Shown here piece after piece: positions 29,314-39,866 of a stretch of 64,000 bases of DNA; the stretch's first letter is position 1; each line of letters starts with the position of its first letter. The stretch is from Melanopsichium pennsylvanicum (Eukaryota > Basidiomycota > Ustilaginomycetes > Ustilaginales), in assembly GCA_900208305.1 (NCBI GenBank), contig OAPG01000002.1, forward strand, positions 1,426,001-1,490,000, read 5' to 3'. The notes under the pieces were generated by a model. The model searched no databases and was not told the DNA's origin. It saw only the letters and a list, made by a program, of their open reading frames with translations. Made by a program: the position numbers and the translations under genes.

Positions 29314-30255
29314 TCAAGATCCATCTTGACCGCCAGTTCCACTTCCAAACAGACCACCAAAGTTGCTATCCCCCCAATCACCTCCCATACCTCCGTTTCC
29401 CGCTCCATCCGTGGAAAGATCAAAGTCGAAAATATCATTCATGCTTCCGCCAAATCCAAACATGCTAAAGTCTTCTGCGCTTCCACCTCCACTTCCTCCT
29501 CCGACGCCGTTGTTGTCCCCTCCTCCTCCATTGTTTCCCTCTATACCATTCACACTGCCGTTGTTCTCACCTGTACCACCAAAAGCATTGTTGCTATGAT
29601 TATTGTTGTTGGTATTGCTGTTGGAATCGCCTGGATTTGCAGGTGGTGGCATCGCACTATCGTTCGGCTGGCTTGTTGGACCGGGTGGACCCGAAGAAGC
29701 GCCATCGTTGGGTTTCGAAGCGGCCTCAAGACCGGGCGTAGCAGCACTCGTGCTCACAGGTGTCGCTGATGCAGGCGTACTTGGTCCAGCCGCACCATTA
29801 CTGCTGCTCGGTGCACCGGTGGAATTGGGAATAGAAGCAGCAGACAGGACTGGAGTCTTGGTCATCGCTTTGGAATTCTTCCTCGCTCTGGCGTTCCCCT
29901 TCTTTCCCTTCTCTGCAGAACCCAGCTTGGGCGTATTCGCAACCGTACTCGGCGCGGGAGAATCGCCCTGGGACTGTTGGGTCTGGTTCGGGGTGGCATT
30001 GCTACCTTGCGAATGCGATTGCTGAAGGTTGATCGCAGTGATACGCGGTGAGGGGGACGAGATGGATGCTGCGCCAGGGGGTCCCATTCCTCCGGCAGCG
30101 CCGTTGCTTCCCAATTGCGAGGCAGCGCGCTGCATGCCAGGACGCTGTACGTTGGCCGGAGAGGAACCCATCTGTACAGACGAAAAATGCGAAGTATGTG
30201 GATCCTCGGTTCCACCTTGTGCAGAAGGGGGTCGGGCTGGACCTTGGATCTGACT

Positions 30256-30290
<35 letters not shown>

Positions 30291-32712
30291 GCTGAGGTTG
30301 GGGGGGCTGTTGGAAGCCTCCGGCTGAAGGACCTTGCTGGCCAGGTCCACCCTGCTGTTGTTGCGGTTGATTCGCAGGTCGAGCACCAGTACCATTGGGC
30401 ATGCTGTTGGGTCCCATCATGCTCGCCATCAGCCCCGGATCATGCGTTGCCATCAGTGGCGTGATTCTGCCAGCGGCAGCTTGAGCATTCGCAATCTGCG
30501 CAGCACGTTGCTGCGGGGTCAAATGGGCCATGCTCGCTGGACTACCCCCCGCAGCAACACTTGGCATCCCTGGGCCACCGCCCATTTGCGGAGGTCTTGT
30601 CTGCTGTGGCGAAGGTCCAGGTTGACCAGGCATACCACCTGGTTGAGCGCCGTTGACTGGCAATCCTACACCAGCTGCGCCGCCCTGGTAGTTTGCCTGT
30701 GCGCGCAAAAGATTCTGCAGGCCCTGAGCCTTAGCTTGGTATGCTTGAACATTCGCGTAAAAGTCAGCAGCAGTGGTCTGGTTGGGCGCATTTTGAGCCT
30801 TCATCCATTCCTCCCGCATGGCAGCTTGAACGCTTTGGAACTGGTTCATGACCATTTGTTGCTGATGTGGATTCAGCTGCGGGTGCTGTGGCTGCCCTGC
30901 GTGTCCCAGCTGCGCTGGACCTCCCGGCTGATGTTGCTGCTGCGATGGCTGCGGCTGAGATCCTCCTGGAGCGGGCGGTTGCTGGGGCTGCGCCTGAGGG
31001 TTGCCAGCACCAAGAATGCCGGGTGGGCCAGACATGTGGTCAGGTCTGGTGCCTTCTGCACCTGGCCCAACCGATCGGCGACCGTCGACGGTGCCACCAG
31101 GCGTCGGAGGAGCCGGTGATCCACCTGCGCCTGGCATCTGTTGCGGACCCATGGGCGGTCGCACCTGCATTGCGTTGGCCATGGGAGGTGCGCCAGGCAC
31201 ACCAGCGTGGTTCGGCATGGGACCTTGTCCGCCAGCTTGCCTCTGCTGTTGCATCATTCGGTGAAGCGCTTGCTGCTGTTGCAGTCGAGCTTGAAGCTGC
31301 TGCTCCATCAGGGCGTTGTTCATGCCTGGGCGAACGGCCTGGGGGTTGGTGGGAGTGTTTGGGTTCATCGAGTTGATGAGCGCCATCCTGGACGCAGGGG
31401 TGAGGTTCTTAATCTCGTGCAGTGGAATGTTTTGTCGCTGAGCAGCGGTGATGAGCAACTGCTGCTGCTGCGCTTGAGGCAGTGCGGCGGGATTCCATGC
31501 GCCAGGAGCTGCTGCGCGGATGCCAATGGGAGCACCAGCAACAGAACCAGCGGCAGCAGCGCTGGAATCAGGGTTGAGTGCTGAAACCACAATGTTGGGG
31601 AAGCGTCCGCCGTTCTCGAGTGGCTGATACTGTGCTTCGAGAGCTTCGGTCTTTCGATTGGCATCGGCAAGGCGCTGCATGTTGCGCGATTCTTGGTACT
31701 CGAAGTAAGCGGCGGCTTCACTTCCACCGCGACCGGAGCGAGCTGCAAAGACATCCCAGAAGATGGCCCAGTACTCGAACAAAAGGCCCTGCGGTGTTTT
31801 GAGAGGCACCTCTGGTGGCTCAGTCAGACCAGCCTCGTTCATGAGCGCCTTGGCGGCCGAGTTGAAGCCTCTTCTGCTCAGATAGTCCCAGACATAGACG
31901 TCCAGCTTGGTAGCTTCTTCGCCCCATACACGACCATCTGACATGGAAGAAGAGTGGGCATCGGCACCCTTGTTCTCACCCGAAACACCGTCTTCGGGCC
32001 GTGAACGCTTGTCCTTGCTGTCGAACTCGGGACTCTTGCTAGCGGTGCGCTTCTTGGACATCATGAGCAGATGGCTGTTGGGGGTATTTGGCTTGGCAGC
32101 GCTGTTGGGCGACGAGGTGTGATTGGGTGCTGTAAAGGTGGGTGGGTTGCCGTAGGGCTGTGGAGGGTAGATCGTAGCCTTGACAGGGTTAGGCTGCTGT
32201 TGCTGTTGCTGTTGGAGCTGCAAATGAGGATTGTGCTGGTGCTGCTGCTGTTGTCCGCCTAGATGGTGTTGTTGCTGCTGATGCATGTGCTGTGCTTGCT
32301 GCCCAGGATGCTGGTGGTGGTGGTGTTGCTGCTGCTGCTGCTGCTGCTGATGCTGCTGATGCTGCTGTTGATGCGGATGCGGAAGCTGCTGTTGCTGATG
32401 CTGCTGATGTAGGTGCTGCTGATGGTTGATCTGCTGCGTCTGTGGTGTGAACATGGTGGCCGAAGCAAGAGCCGGAGAGGCAGCTGAAGCGGCTGAGAAG
32501 GAGGGTGGCCGACTAGGACCAGCTGCGTGGTTGCTAGCAGGAGAAGGCTGATTGAAACCGGAAGGCCAACCCCAGGCGTTGACTTGACCACGTGTGCCGT
32601 TATAGGCGAGATGATCGTTAGGGGTAGTTGCTGGGCTGGTGGAGGGCTGCTGCGAAGAGAGATTGGGAGCAATAAAGTTCTGACCTGCAGCAGCAGTGAC
32701 AGAGCCGCTCAT
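29314..32712 (-). CDS. LisH-domain transcriptional regulator (Flo8/Som1/SSDP-like)
   Basis: 1132-residue protein. A LisH dimerisation motif with its extension lies at about residues 268-325 (KLDVYVWDYLSRRGFNSAAKAL then LLFEYWAIFWDVFAAR), the arrangement seen in single-stranded-DNA-binding SSDP/SSBP proteins and the fungal Flo8/Som1 regulators that act below protein kinase A in morphogenesis. A basic cluster just before it (KKRTASKSPEF, KDKRSRPED) is a likely nuclear localisation signal. Before the LisH are long Gln/His tracts. After it are Gln, Pro and Gly-rich disordered regions with several polyglutamine blocks. The last 60 residues combine acids and aromatics (MFGFGGSMNDIFDFDLSTD), like an activation domain. 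Start MSGSVTAAAG at 32712; the frame extends 19 codons upstream (to 32769), so the start is not certain. The Flo8/Som1 assignment is from architecture only. Confidence 0.88.
32330..32420. repeat. CTG/GCT coding repeats of the LisH gene
   Basis: Dense GCT/CTG triplets (CAG/CAC on the coding strand) encoding Gln/His tracts; further blocks occur at 32190-32300 and a pure GTT (Gln) block at 30255-30290. Confidence 0.85.
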
Positions 32713-33467
32713 GCTAGGTAGCAAGGTGCTATAGAGTGTTGGTGGCCAAGCAGCGAATCCAAATGTCACTGAGTCGAGAAGCAGGGTGCGATTGTGTGCG
32801 CAAGACGAATCAAGCAGGCGAAAACCGAGTGAGAGGATGATGTCTGGTCGAAGATTTGTTTGCGAAAGGTGTCAAATCAGGCGCGACGAGAATGAAGAAG
32901 GTGGTGCTTCGGTAGTGTAGGATACCCGGAGCGCTAATGCTGGTGCGTTGGGATCGAGTTTTAGGTATGGCAGCCGGATGCTACTTTGTCAGCACATGAG
33001 CAAAATGTCGAATTAGAAAGTTGCGGGTGACCGAGGCTACAGAGATATAGCGCGACAGTCAGTGACCAGAGAGGCGGAGTGGTCCAGATGACATGCACCG
33101 AGACTAGGAACGTTAACTAATCTGTTGCAGTGAAAGTCTTGGTGGCCACAAAGAATTGGTGCGTGGAGAAAAGCAAAGTGACCGCAGTGGCACGCCGTGA
33201 CACAGATGCGTTTCAAGTTGTGGTGATGCGATGCGAATGGGTTGCAAGAACCGAACAACGCCTCTTTTTGGATTGTCCGCAAATCCACGATGCGATCGAG
33301 GCTATGTCGATGCTAGAGAGCGAAAGATCAACTGAGCGTGGTGATGATGACAAAACCCAAGTCGGGGTTGACGTAGGGGACGGTATGCTCGCAGCGAATC
33401 CAGGAAGGCGGGCTGATTGGATGGTGGGTGGACGCAGATCGATGAAGATCGTGAATCGTAAGGTTGG

Positions 33468-33532
33468 GCGGACGGACGGACGGACGAATGAACGAATGAA
33501 CGAATGAACGAATGAACGAATGAACGAATGAA
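33468..33532. repeat. GGAC and CGAATGAA tandem arrays
   Basis: Four to five copies of a 4-bp unit pass directly into six copies of an 8-bp unit, located 760 nt upstream of the LisH gene start. Confidence 0.92.
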
Positions 33533-34309
33533 GGCGCGCAGGAGGTCGCGACAGACAGTCACCGATAGTAGCAGAAAGGAAGGAGAATCAAATGAAGAAG
33601 GGAGAAGCTGTTTGCGTAAGTGAGGGAAGGAGGGCAAGGAGGACAGATCAGCAAAGGATGCGTGCGTGGCTTGGGTGCGTGCGTGGAAGGATGGGAGGCA
33701 GGATGGACCAAGGAGGTAAATTTACTGTATGAAGGGCAATTGTAGTGGGGGCGTCTTTGTGAGATGGCGTATGCACACACTCTATGCGCGGACGGAGGCA
33801 ATCACGATGAGAATCGCTTCAACACCAACAAGTTGGAATCGGCGCCAGTAGTCAAAATGTTTGCGAGATTCGGGCGAGATCAAGGTTGACGGTAACTTGA
33901 CGGTGTAGCGAAACTGTAGCTGGAGGTATTGATTGAACCGCTTCATTCTACTGTGTGTCACTCGTTTCACTCTTTGCGTTTGCTTCTCTTATATTGTGTA
34001 CTGTTTCGTATACTGTGTGGTTATGATTTGCCAGGTCAAACGGAATGGTTTGAGTAGCTATGATGATGCAAAGCCTCTGTGGTATATCTGTTGGCAGGCT
34101 CCAACAGTCTTTGAGAGCGAGAAACAGAGAGAGAGACATAAGTGCGGCCAATGACGCCAGTCCGTTGAGTTGATACCATTGATTTCCAAGTCAACTCAAA
34201 ATAACGCCCAGACCAGCATAATTTCAAACACTCGCAAACCGCCTTGGACTCCAAAGACACCTGCCAAAATCGAAATTCAACCACGACACAATACACTCAA
34301 TTTGTTAAT

Positions 34310-34430
34310 ACCTCTCTCTCTCTCTCCCTCACCTCTCTCTCCCTCTCTCTCCCTCTCTCTCCCTCTCTCTCCCTCTCTCTCCCTCTCTCTCTCTCTCTTT
34401 CTCCCTCTCTCCCTCTCTTTCTCTCTTTGT
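34310..34430. repeat. CT/CCCTCT microsatellite
   Basis: Pyrimidine run of about 120 nt, mainly CTCTCTCC units, ending in a GT-rich stretch (34436-34447). Confidence 0.92.
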
Positions 34431-35109
34431 GTGTGGGTGTGTGTGCAGCTGCTGTAACTCACTTGGTTGAACTTGGTTAAATTTCTTTGTCCGACACTCA
34501 CTGTTCTTGCGTCAACCGTCTTGGTTGCACTCATTAACTTTGGTCTTATCAAAGCATGCTCCCAGTTAATGGCAATTCAATCTCCATTAAAGACAAGACC
34601 AGACATGCTGCGAAACGAAGCAAGCAATTTCAAGAATTGACAATTTCAAACAATTTCAAGAATTGAGGGTGGTCAGAGATGGCAGTCTGCAGCAGCAACA
34701 GAGCCAGTCAGCTGGTATCAACGTGCTCACCCTCGAACACATGAGTAAGAGAACAACATTTGGAAAGAAAAAAAAATTAAAAAAAAAATTAAAATCGAAT
34801 TTGCTTCCTCACGTCAACGCGCTATCGTCCTTGATGATTTTCGAAAATCGCTGTCGAAACTAGCGTGCATAAATGCATGGCTCAAATTTAAAATGGCGGC
34901 TGATCCGATATTAGAGTATTCAAATCGGCCTTGTCAGTGAGAGAGAGCTCGGGTACTACAGCGTTTATATTTTGGGCTAAGTTAAATGAAGCGCTTTTAT
35001 ATTTGATTTTGACTTTTATTCACAAGGGTTTCCGCCTGTGAGCTGCTGCTCTTTTTCACCCAAGGTTGGCCATTTCTGGTTGGGAATTTGCCAAGGAGCG
35101 GAGGACCAG

Positions 35110-35143
35110 GCGGCGGCGGCGGCGGCAGCAGCAGCAGCAGCAG
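35110..35143. repeat. (CGG)n(CAG)n compound triplet repeat
   Basis: Six GGC-type triplets followed by six CAG-type triplets, 1 kb upstream of CCT1, with no gene assigned around them. Confidence 0.85.
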
Positions 35144-35805
35144 TCACCGAGTAAGTCAGGGAGAGCATCATGGTTGAGGCTTAGAGGAGAATCCGTCAAG
35201 CTTTGCCTCTCAAGTCGCCTTCCAATCCGTCTTCTCTCTGTTGCATTGACCGTAGTAGCTAGGCCGCCGTGGCAGATAAGGCCCAACTCGCACAGCAACT
35301 TTAAACCCAATCTTCTTGCTGCTGGCATACCAATTATTCATAAACCTAGGCAAGAAGACGTGTTCTTTGTACCAGATCGCAGCAGAGAATCACCAGAGTT
35401 TTCGACGCGATGCCACCACTCTCTCTGAATGTGTTCTGCAGTCAAAGCAATGCATTCTCAGCTTGACAGTGATGCTCCACACTAAGCTTGAGCTTACCGC
35501 CTTTGCATTGGCAGTGACCATCACATTCTGTCAAGCCAGCATGATGATAGCCTCGCAATCAAATGTGCGCCCCACCACCAAAAACTGTTAGGGCTATCGT
35601 TGCGAACACCCTTGGATAAGTTATATTATTTTCTCAAAACATATGTTAAACCGCTTATGGAGTAGGAAGATGAGAAGAAGCTCGAGGAAGAAATGAGCAG
35701 CAGCGCGCAAGTGTGTGGTGTCGCAGCTGTGCGGTGTTGCCTCTTCCGCGCGACTTCTGGATTTCAACTAGAGGTGGAAAGAGTCGCGCTCAGAACAAAG
35801 TGGTT

Positions 35806-35847
35806 GTGAGCTTTGTGCTGTGAACTTTGTGCTGTGAACTTTGTGCT
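35806..35847. repeat. 14-bp tandem repeat upstream of CCT1
   Basis: Three copies of GTGAACTTTGTGCT (the first with G for A) followed by a degenerate fourth copy, about 290-335 nt upstream of the CCT1 ATG, where a promoter element would be expected. Confidence 0.88.
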
Positions 35848-36140
35848 GTGTGCTTTCTGCCAAATTCTTCTGATCAACACTTTTTGATGCGCAGCACTCA
35901 GTGTAGCTTTGGGCACCTTTGATAGACCAACCTTGACTTCATCCTTCCTTCCCTACCTCGTCTTATCATTGCCAGCGTCATTTCATTTCCACGTTATATT
36001 TCGCAACACGCGTTCGACCATACATACTGTCGCATAGGCGCTTGCTCGCCGTCAACACCTGCACCGACTAGCTTGGCGCCGAAACTGTCCAAGTTTTGAT
36101 CAATCAGTTCCACCAACCCTCACCCAACAATACTCCGATC

Positions 36141-37817
36141 ATGGCTCAACTCTTCCAGAAGGACCCACGCAACACAGGCCTCTTCATCGGCGGTGAGCGT
36201 CTCTCTGGTGCTGAGATTCGCAATCAGAATGTCCTCGCTGCACAGTCCATTGCCAACATCGTCAAGTCTTCCCTCGGGCCTGTCGGTCTCGACAAGATGC
36301 TCGTCGACGACATTGGCGATGTGACCATCTCCAATGACGGTGCTACTATTCTTTCTCTCCTCGAGGTGGACCAGCCAGCCGGTCGAATTCTCGTCGAACT
36401 CGCGCAACAGCAGGACAAGGAAGTTGGAGATGGAACCACTTCGGTCGTCATCATCGCTGCCGAGCTCCTGCGTCGTGCCAACGAACTGGTAAAGAACAAA
36501 ATCCATCCCACCACCATCATCACTGGTTACCGTTTGGCGTGCAGGGAAGCTTGCAAGTATTTGCAGGACCAACTCAGCACCAAGGTGGACACGCTCGGAA
36601 AGGAGTCGCTCATCAACGTCGCCAAAACCAGTATGTCGAGCAAGATCATCGGCGCCGACGATGACTTTTTCTCTCAGCTCGCCGTGGACGCCATGCTGGC
36701 TGTCAAGACCGTCAACCCTCGTGGTGAGACAAAGTATCCCGTCAAGGCTGTCAACGTGTTGAAGGCTCATGGCAAATCTGTCCGCGAATCTCTGTTTATC
36801 AACGGCTACGCCCTCAACTGCACCGTCGCTTCCCAGGCCATGAAGACGCGCATCAAGGGCGCCAAGATCGCCCTTTTGGATATCAATCTTGTCAAGCAGC
36901 GCATGCACCTCGGCGTCCACATCACCATTGACGACCCCGATCAGTTGGAAAAGATCCGCGCAAGAGAGTCCGAGATCGTGCTCGAGCGAGTTCGAAAGAT
37001 CTTGGCCAGTGGTGCCAATGTAATCTTGACCACCAAGGGTATTGATGATCTTTGTCTCAAAGAGTTTGTCGAGGCTGGTGCCATGGCTGTTCGAAGGTGT
37101 CGCAAGGAAGACTTGCGCCGTATCGCAAAGGCTACCGGAGGACAGCTCGTCTCTAGTCTGAGCAACTTGGAAGGTGAAGAGACTTTTGAAGCCTCGTCAC
37201 TCGGTCATGCCGATGAGGTTGCACAGGAACGCATCTCGGATGATGAACTCATCCTGGTCCGCGGTACAAAGACGGTTTCCTCCTCTTCCATCGTGCTTCG
37301 AGGTGCTAACGACTACCTTTTGGACGAGATGGAAAGGGCGCTTCACGACTCTCTGTGCGTGATCAAACGCACTCTCGAGTCGGGCTCGGTAGTACCTGGA
37401 GGTGGCGCTGTCGAATCAGCGCTTAGTATCTATCTCGAAAACTTTGCTACCACCCTCGGATCGCGAGAGCAACTCGCCATTGCTGAATTCGCTCAAGCTC
37501 TACTTGTCATTCCCAAGACCCTCGCTGTTAACGCAGCAAAGGACTCGACGGACCTGGTTGCCAAGTTGAGGGCTTATCACAATGCAGCTCAGAATGCGAA
37601 CGCTGGCGACCCGAAAAAGGCGCTTCGTTTCTATGGGTTGGATCTGCTCAACGGTCAGGTTAGGGACAACCTCAAGGCGGGTGTGTTGGAACCAACCGTA
37701 TCCAAGGTGAGGAGTTTGAAGAGTGCACTCGAAGCAGCGACGAGTCTGTTGAGAATCGATGATGCAATTACCATTGCACCTGAAGCTCCGCCTGAGGATC
37801 CTCATGCTCATATGTGA
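36141..37817 (+). CDS. CCT1: Chaperonin CCT/TRiC subunit alpha
   Basis: 558-residue subunit of the cytosolic chaperonin that folds actin and tubulin. The group II chaperonin ATPase motifs are in place: [26 protein letters not shown], and GDGTTS near residues 96-101; the second ATP-binding block VVPGGGAVE is near 418. The wording [14 protein letters not shown] with VTISNDG and [18 protein letters not shown] identifies the alpha subunit rather than one of the other seven. The start [15 protein letters not shown] (ATG 36141) resembles other fungal Tcp1 proteins; a frame extension of 15 codons upstream is leader. Single exon. The tubulin cofactor A gene in the same window acts just after CCT in tubulin folding, but they are 19 kb apart. 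Confidence 0.96.
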   Translation: MAQLFQKDPRNTGLFIGGERLSGAEIRNQNVLAAQSIANIVKSSLGPVGLDKMLVDDIGDVTISNDGATILSLLEVDQPAGRILVELAQQQDKEVGDGTTSVVIIAAELLRRANELVKNKIHPTTIITGYRLACREACKYLQDQLSTKVDTLGKESLINVAKTSMSSKIIGADDDFFSQLAVDAMLAVKTVNPRGETKYPVKAVNVLKAHGKSVRESLFINGYALNCTVASQAMKTRIKGAKIALLDINLVKQRMHLGVHITIDDPDQLEKIRARESEIVLERVRKILASGANVILTTKGIDDLCLKEFVEAGAMAVRRCRKEDLRRIAKATGGQLVSSLSNLEGEETFEASSLGHADEVAQERISDDELILVRGTKTVSSSSIVLRGANDYLLDEMERALHDSLCVIKRTLESGSVVPGGGAVESALSIYLENFATTLGSREQLAIAEFAQALLVIPKTLAVNAAKDSTDLVAKLRAYHNAAQNANAGDPKKALRFYGLDLLNGQVRDNLKAGVLEPTVSKVRSLKSALEAATSLLRIDDAITIAPEAPPEDPHAHM

Positions 37818-38303
37818 GTCTAGATTGGCCTTGGTAGCATGTAAATTTGAAAGATAAAAAAAGAAAAAGATTAGTTTGGTCAAATGGAGAAAAACGTATC
37901 TCACGAATGTCGATATTTGGTTTGACTCTGTGTGTGTGTGTGTGTGGATGTGTGTGTGGATGTGGATGCACAAGTACAATACAGCAAAAGTTTCGAGGTT
38001 AGAGCGAATGTTTGAAAGAGCCAGACGATTTGAGGAATGACACCACTATTTACAAAAACAAGACGATCTCACCCGGAAGCGGCAATTTCAAAAAAAAGGA
38101 GGCGTAGGGTTATTGCATGTCCAGAAGAAGTGATGTTTTACCAACAACTGCACTGTACTGTAGGATTTACACCTCATACAATGGCGTTTCCCTTGACCAG
38201 ACGATTCCTGAAACCACAGCTTGGATCCATTGCTAACCACAACCAACACTGTCTACAATCTTAAAAACACCAATAGTATGATTGCATTTTGAAGAATAAA
38301 GCA
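37818..38303. other. Convergent 3' region CCT1 / Sm F
   Basis: Contains a GT microsatellite (37928-37966) and a TACTGTA motif (38156-38162). No gene. Confidence 0.55.
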
Positions 38304-38945
38304 TCATGACGATGATTCATCATCGCCAAGTTCCCTGAGATACAAAACGTTATTGCAACGAATGAAAACCTCACCTAGCATCCCATTGCTCTTACCATCC
38401 TGAAACTCCTCGGTATTCGCCAACTGCAAATTCATATAGCTATCCGTAGATACGAGGAATCCTTTGTACTCCATACCCCATTTGAGTCGAACGAGGACAG
38501 GTTTACCCGTTTGAAGTTGAAGGAATGGTTTTGGATTGACTGGTTGGAACTGTTGCGATATTATGTCGATTGGTTCGGGTTCCAACAGATGACACAAAAG
38601 GTGGAGAAGGAAAGGTAGATGGAAAGACAGATTGTCAGTAAGAAGAAGCTCATGAGCGCTTTGGCAGACATGAATCAACATCAGGCCAAATTCGTTTACG
38701 AGTGGACGTGTTGAACAGCGGGCGTTTCTATACATTGCAGCATCGCCAAAAGAAGCGTAAGCCAAATGGGTGGGGCGCTCCGCTCGAGCATCGAGAGCAG
38801 CACCAGCAGTAAGCATGACTGAGCACCATGCATGCTGTCAGTATGGTTTCTTGTTTCGATCTGCATCACGGCGCACCTGGATGCGAGTGCAGAAATGGGA
38901 GCGCAGAGTTGGTTTCGAATTGAGTGTAATACTTACGCTCGACAT
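38304..38945 (-). CDS. Spliceosomal Sm protein F
   Basis: Two exons, complement(join(38304..38549, 38937..38945)), 84 residues. Sm F is one of seven proteins that ring the Sm site of U1, U2, U4 and U5 snRNAs. Exon 2 has the whole Sm fold: [20 protein letters not shown], then [18 protein letters not shown] (Sm1) and [11 protein letters not shown] (Sm2), matching the F rather than the other subunits through NPKPFL and the WGMEYKG wording. Exon 1 is only nine bases, encoding Met-Ser-Ser, directly before GTAAGT. The acceptor is CAACAG and the 387-nt intron is in phase 0. The frame before exon 2 stays open for 89 codons, so a naive call would add a false N-terminus. Confidence 0.9.
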
Positions 38946-39866
38946 GGCTGTATGTTGTGATGGTCAACCGAGATTAGATGGTGATATGCAACGATATTGA
39001 AGCCCGATTGATGTATGCTACGATGAACTTATGCGCTCTGCTTAGAGTTGATGGCTTTGATCGATGATTTGACAGCAATGAGTGTGGGGAGGTTTGAGTT
39101 GAGTCGTTTTAAAAGTGGTTAGGCTGCGCTAAATTCGAATGCTTTCGGAGCGTATATCTGCTGATGGTTTGACAAGATGCGCTTGCTTTTGTTGTGCGTT
39201 ATAGGCGGCGGAGGCCTCTGCAGCTGTGGATGGTGAGTGTATAAAAGGGTATATATGATGCATGAGAGAAACAATCAAGAAGGTCTCGAAGCATGTCGAT
39301 AGAAACAAAATTGGATTCCGCACGGGAACCACACCAATAATCACACATAAAATTTGTGACCGTTTTTAAGTCTAACACTCCCTATTTTTTGTCTTGCCTA
39401 CGTGTTGGTGGCGGCGGCGGCTGCTGCTTCTGCTGCTGGCTGCTGTCAGGGTTCAACTTAAGCCCTAAATTGCCCCACACAGTCATCAATACAATCAATA
39501 CACCATAATTGTATGACAGTAAGCTCAGGCCAACAGCCAACAAAACCGAATCCGAAACATAGCTTGCCGCCTGTCAAGGACAACCAACGCTCACAGTGTA
39601 AACTTAATTTAATGTACAAAGTGCAACCCACGCATACACAAAGCCATATTGTGTTATCAGTATCCATAGCTACACATATTTTCCATCACAGGGCTTCATC
39701 ACTTTCATCATTCAGCCTACTCGGGAAAAAGTGATCCACCTCAAAATGAAGTGAGCTGCTTTTGGCCTGCGGTGACACGACCTCCTTTGCAAAGCCCTCA
39801 TCTAGCTATTCCAAGTCCAAATTGCTAGTTGACGTCGTCGTCGACCTCTGTACGGCTCATAACGTC
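38946..39866. promoter_or_regulatory. Divergent promoter, Sm F / sugar transporter
   Basis: Gene-free. A TATAAAAGG box lies at 39240-39248 in + orientation, and a CGG/CTG-rich block at about 39408-39445. Just before the transporter is a minimal upstream ORF (ATG AAG TGA at 39746). The frame of the transporter is open back to a TTG at 39762 but has no ATG before 39867. Confidence 0.5.
39240..39248 (+). promoter_or_regulatory. TATA-box-like element
   Basis: TATAAAAGG within a TATATA-flanked context, + strand, about 620 nt before the transporter ATG. It could serve a long transporter leader or an unannotated transcript. Based on consensus only. Confidence 0.3.

Larger units (their letters stand above)
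32713..36140. promoter_or_regulatory. 3.4 kb divergent intergenic region, LisH gene / CCT1
   Basis: The longest gene-free stretch in the window. It holds a GGAC array running into an 8-bp CGAATGAA array (33468-33532), a CT/CCCTCT array (34310-34430), a GGC/CAG block (35110-35143) and a 14-bp tandem repeat (35806-35847). A TACTGTA motif is at 33723-33729. Open frames of 60-125 codons exist, but they begin with non-ATG codons or lie across the repeats, and none resembles a known protein. Long leaders, regulatory DNA or noncoding RNA are possible. Confidence 0.55.

Noticed and set aside
35066..35591. Possible small genes upstream of CCT1
   Set aside because: The frames start at TTG or cross the CGG/CAG repeat and show no known motif.
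38550..38816. Extended N-terminus of Sm F read through the intron
   Set aside because: The extra residues do not resemble any Sm protein, and a CAACAG acceptor with a matching ATG exon gives the standard start.
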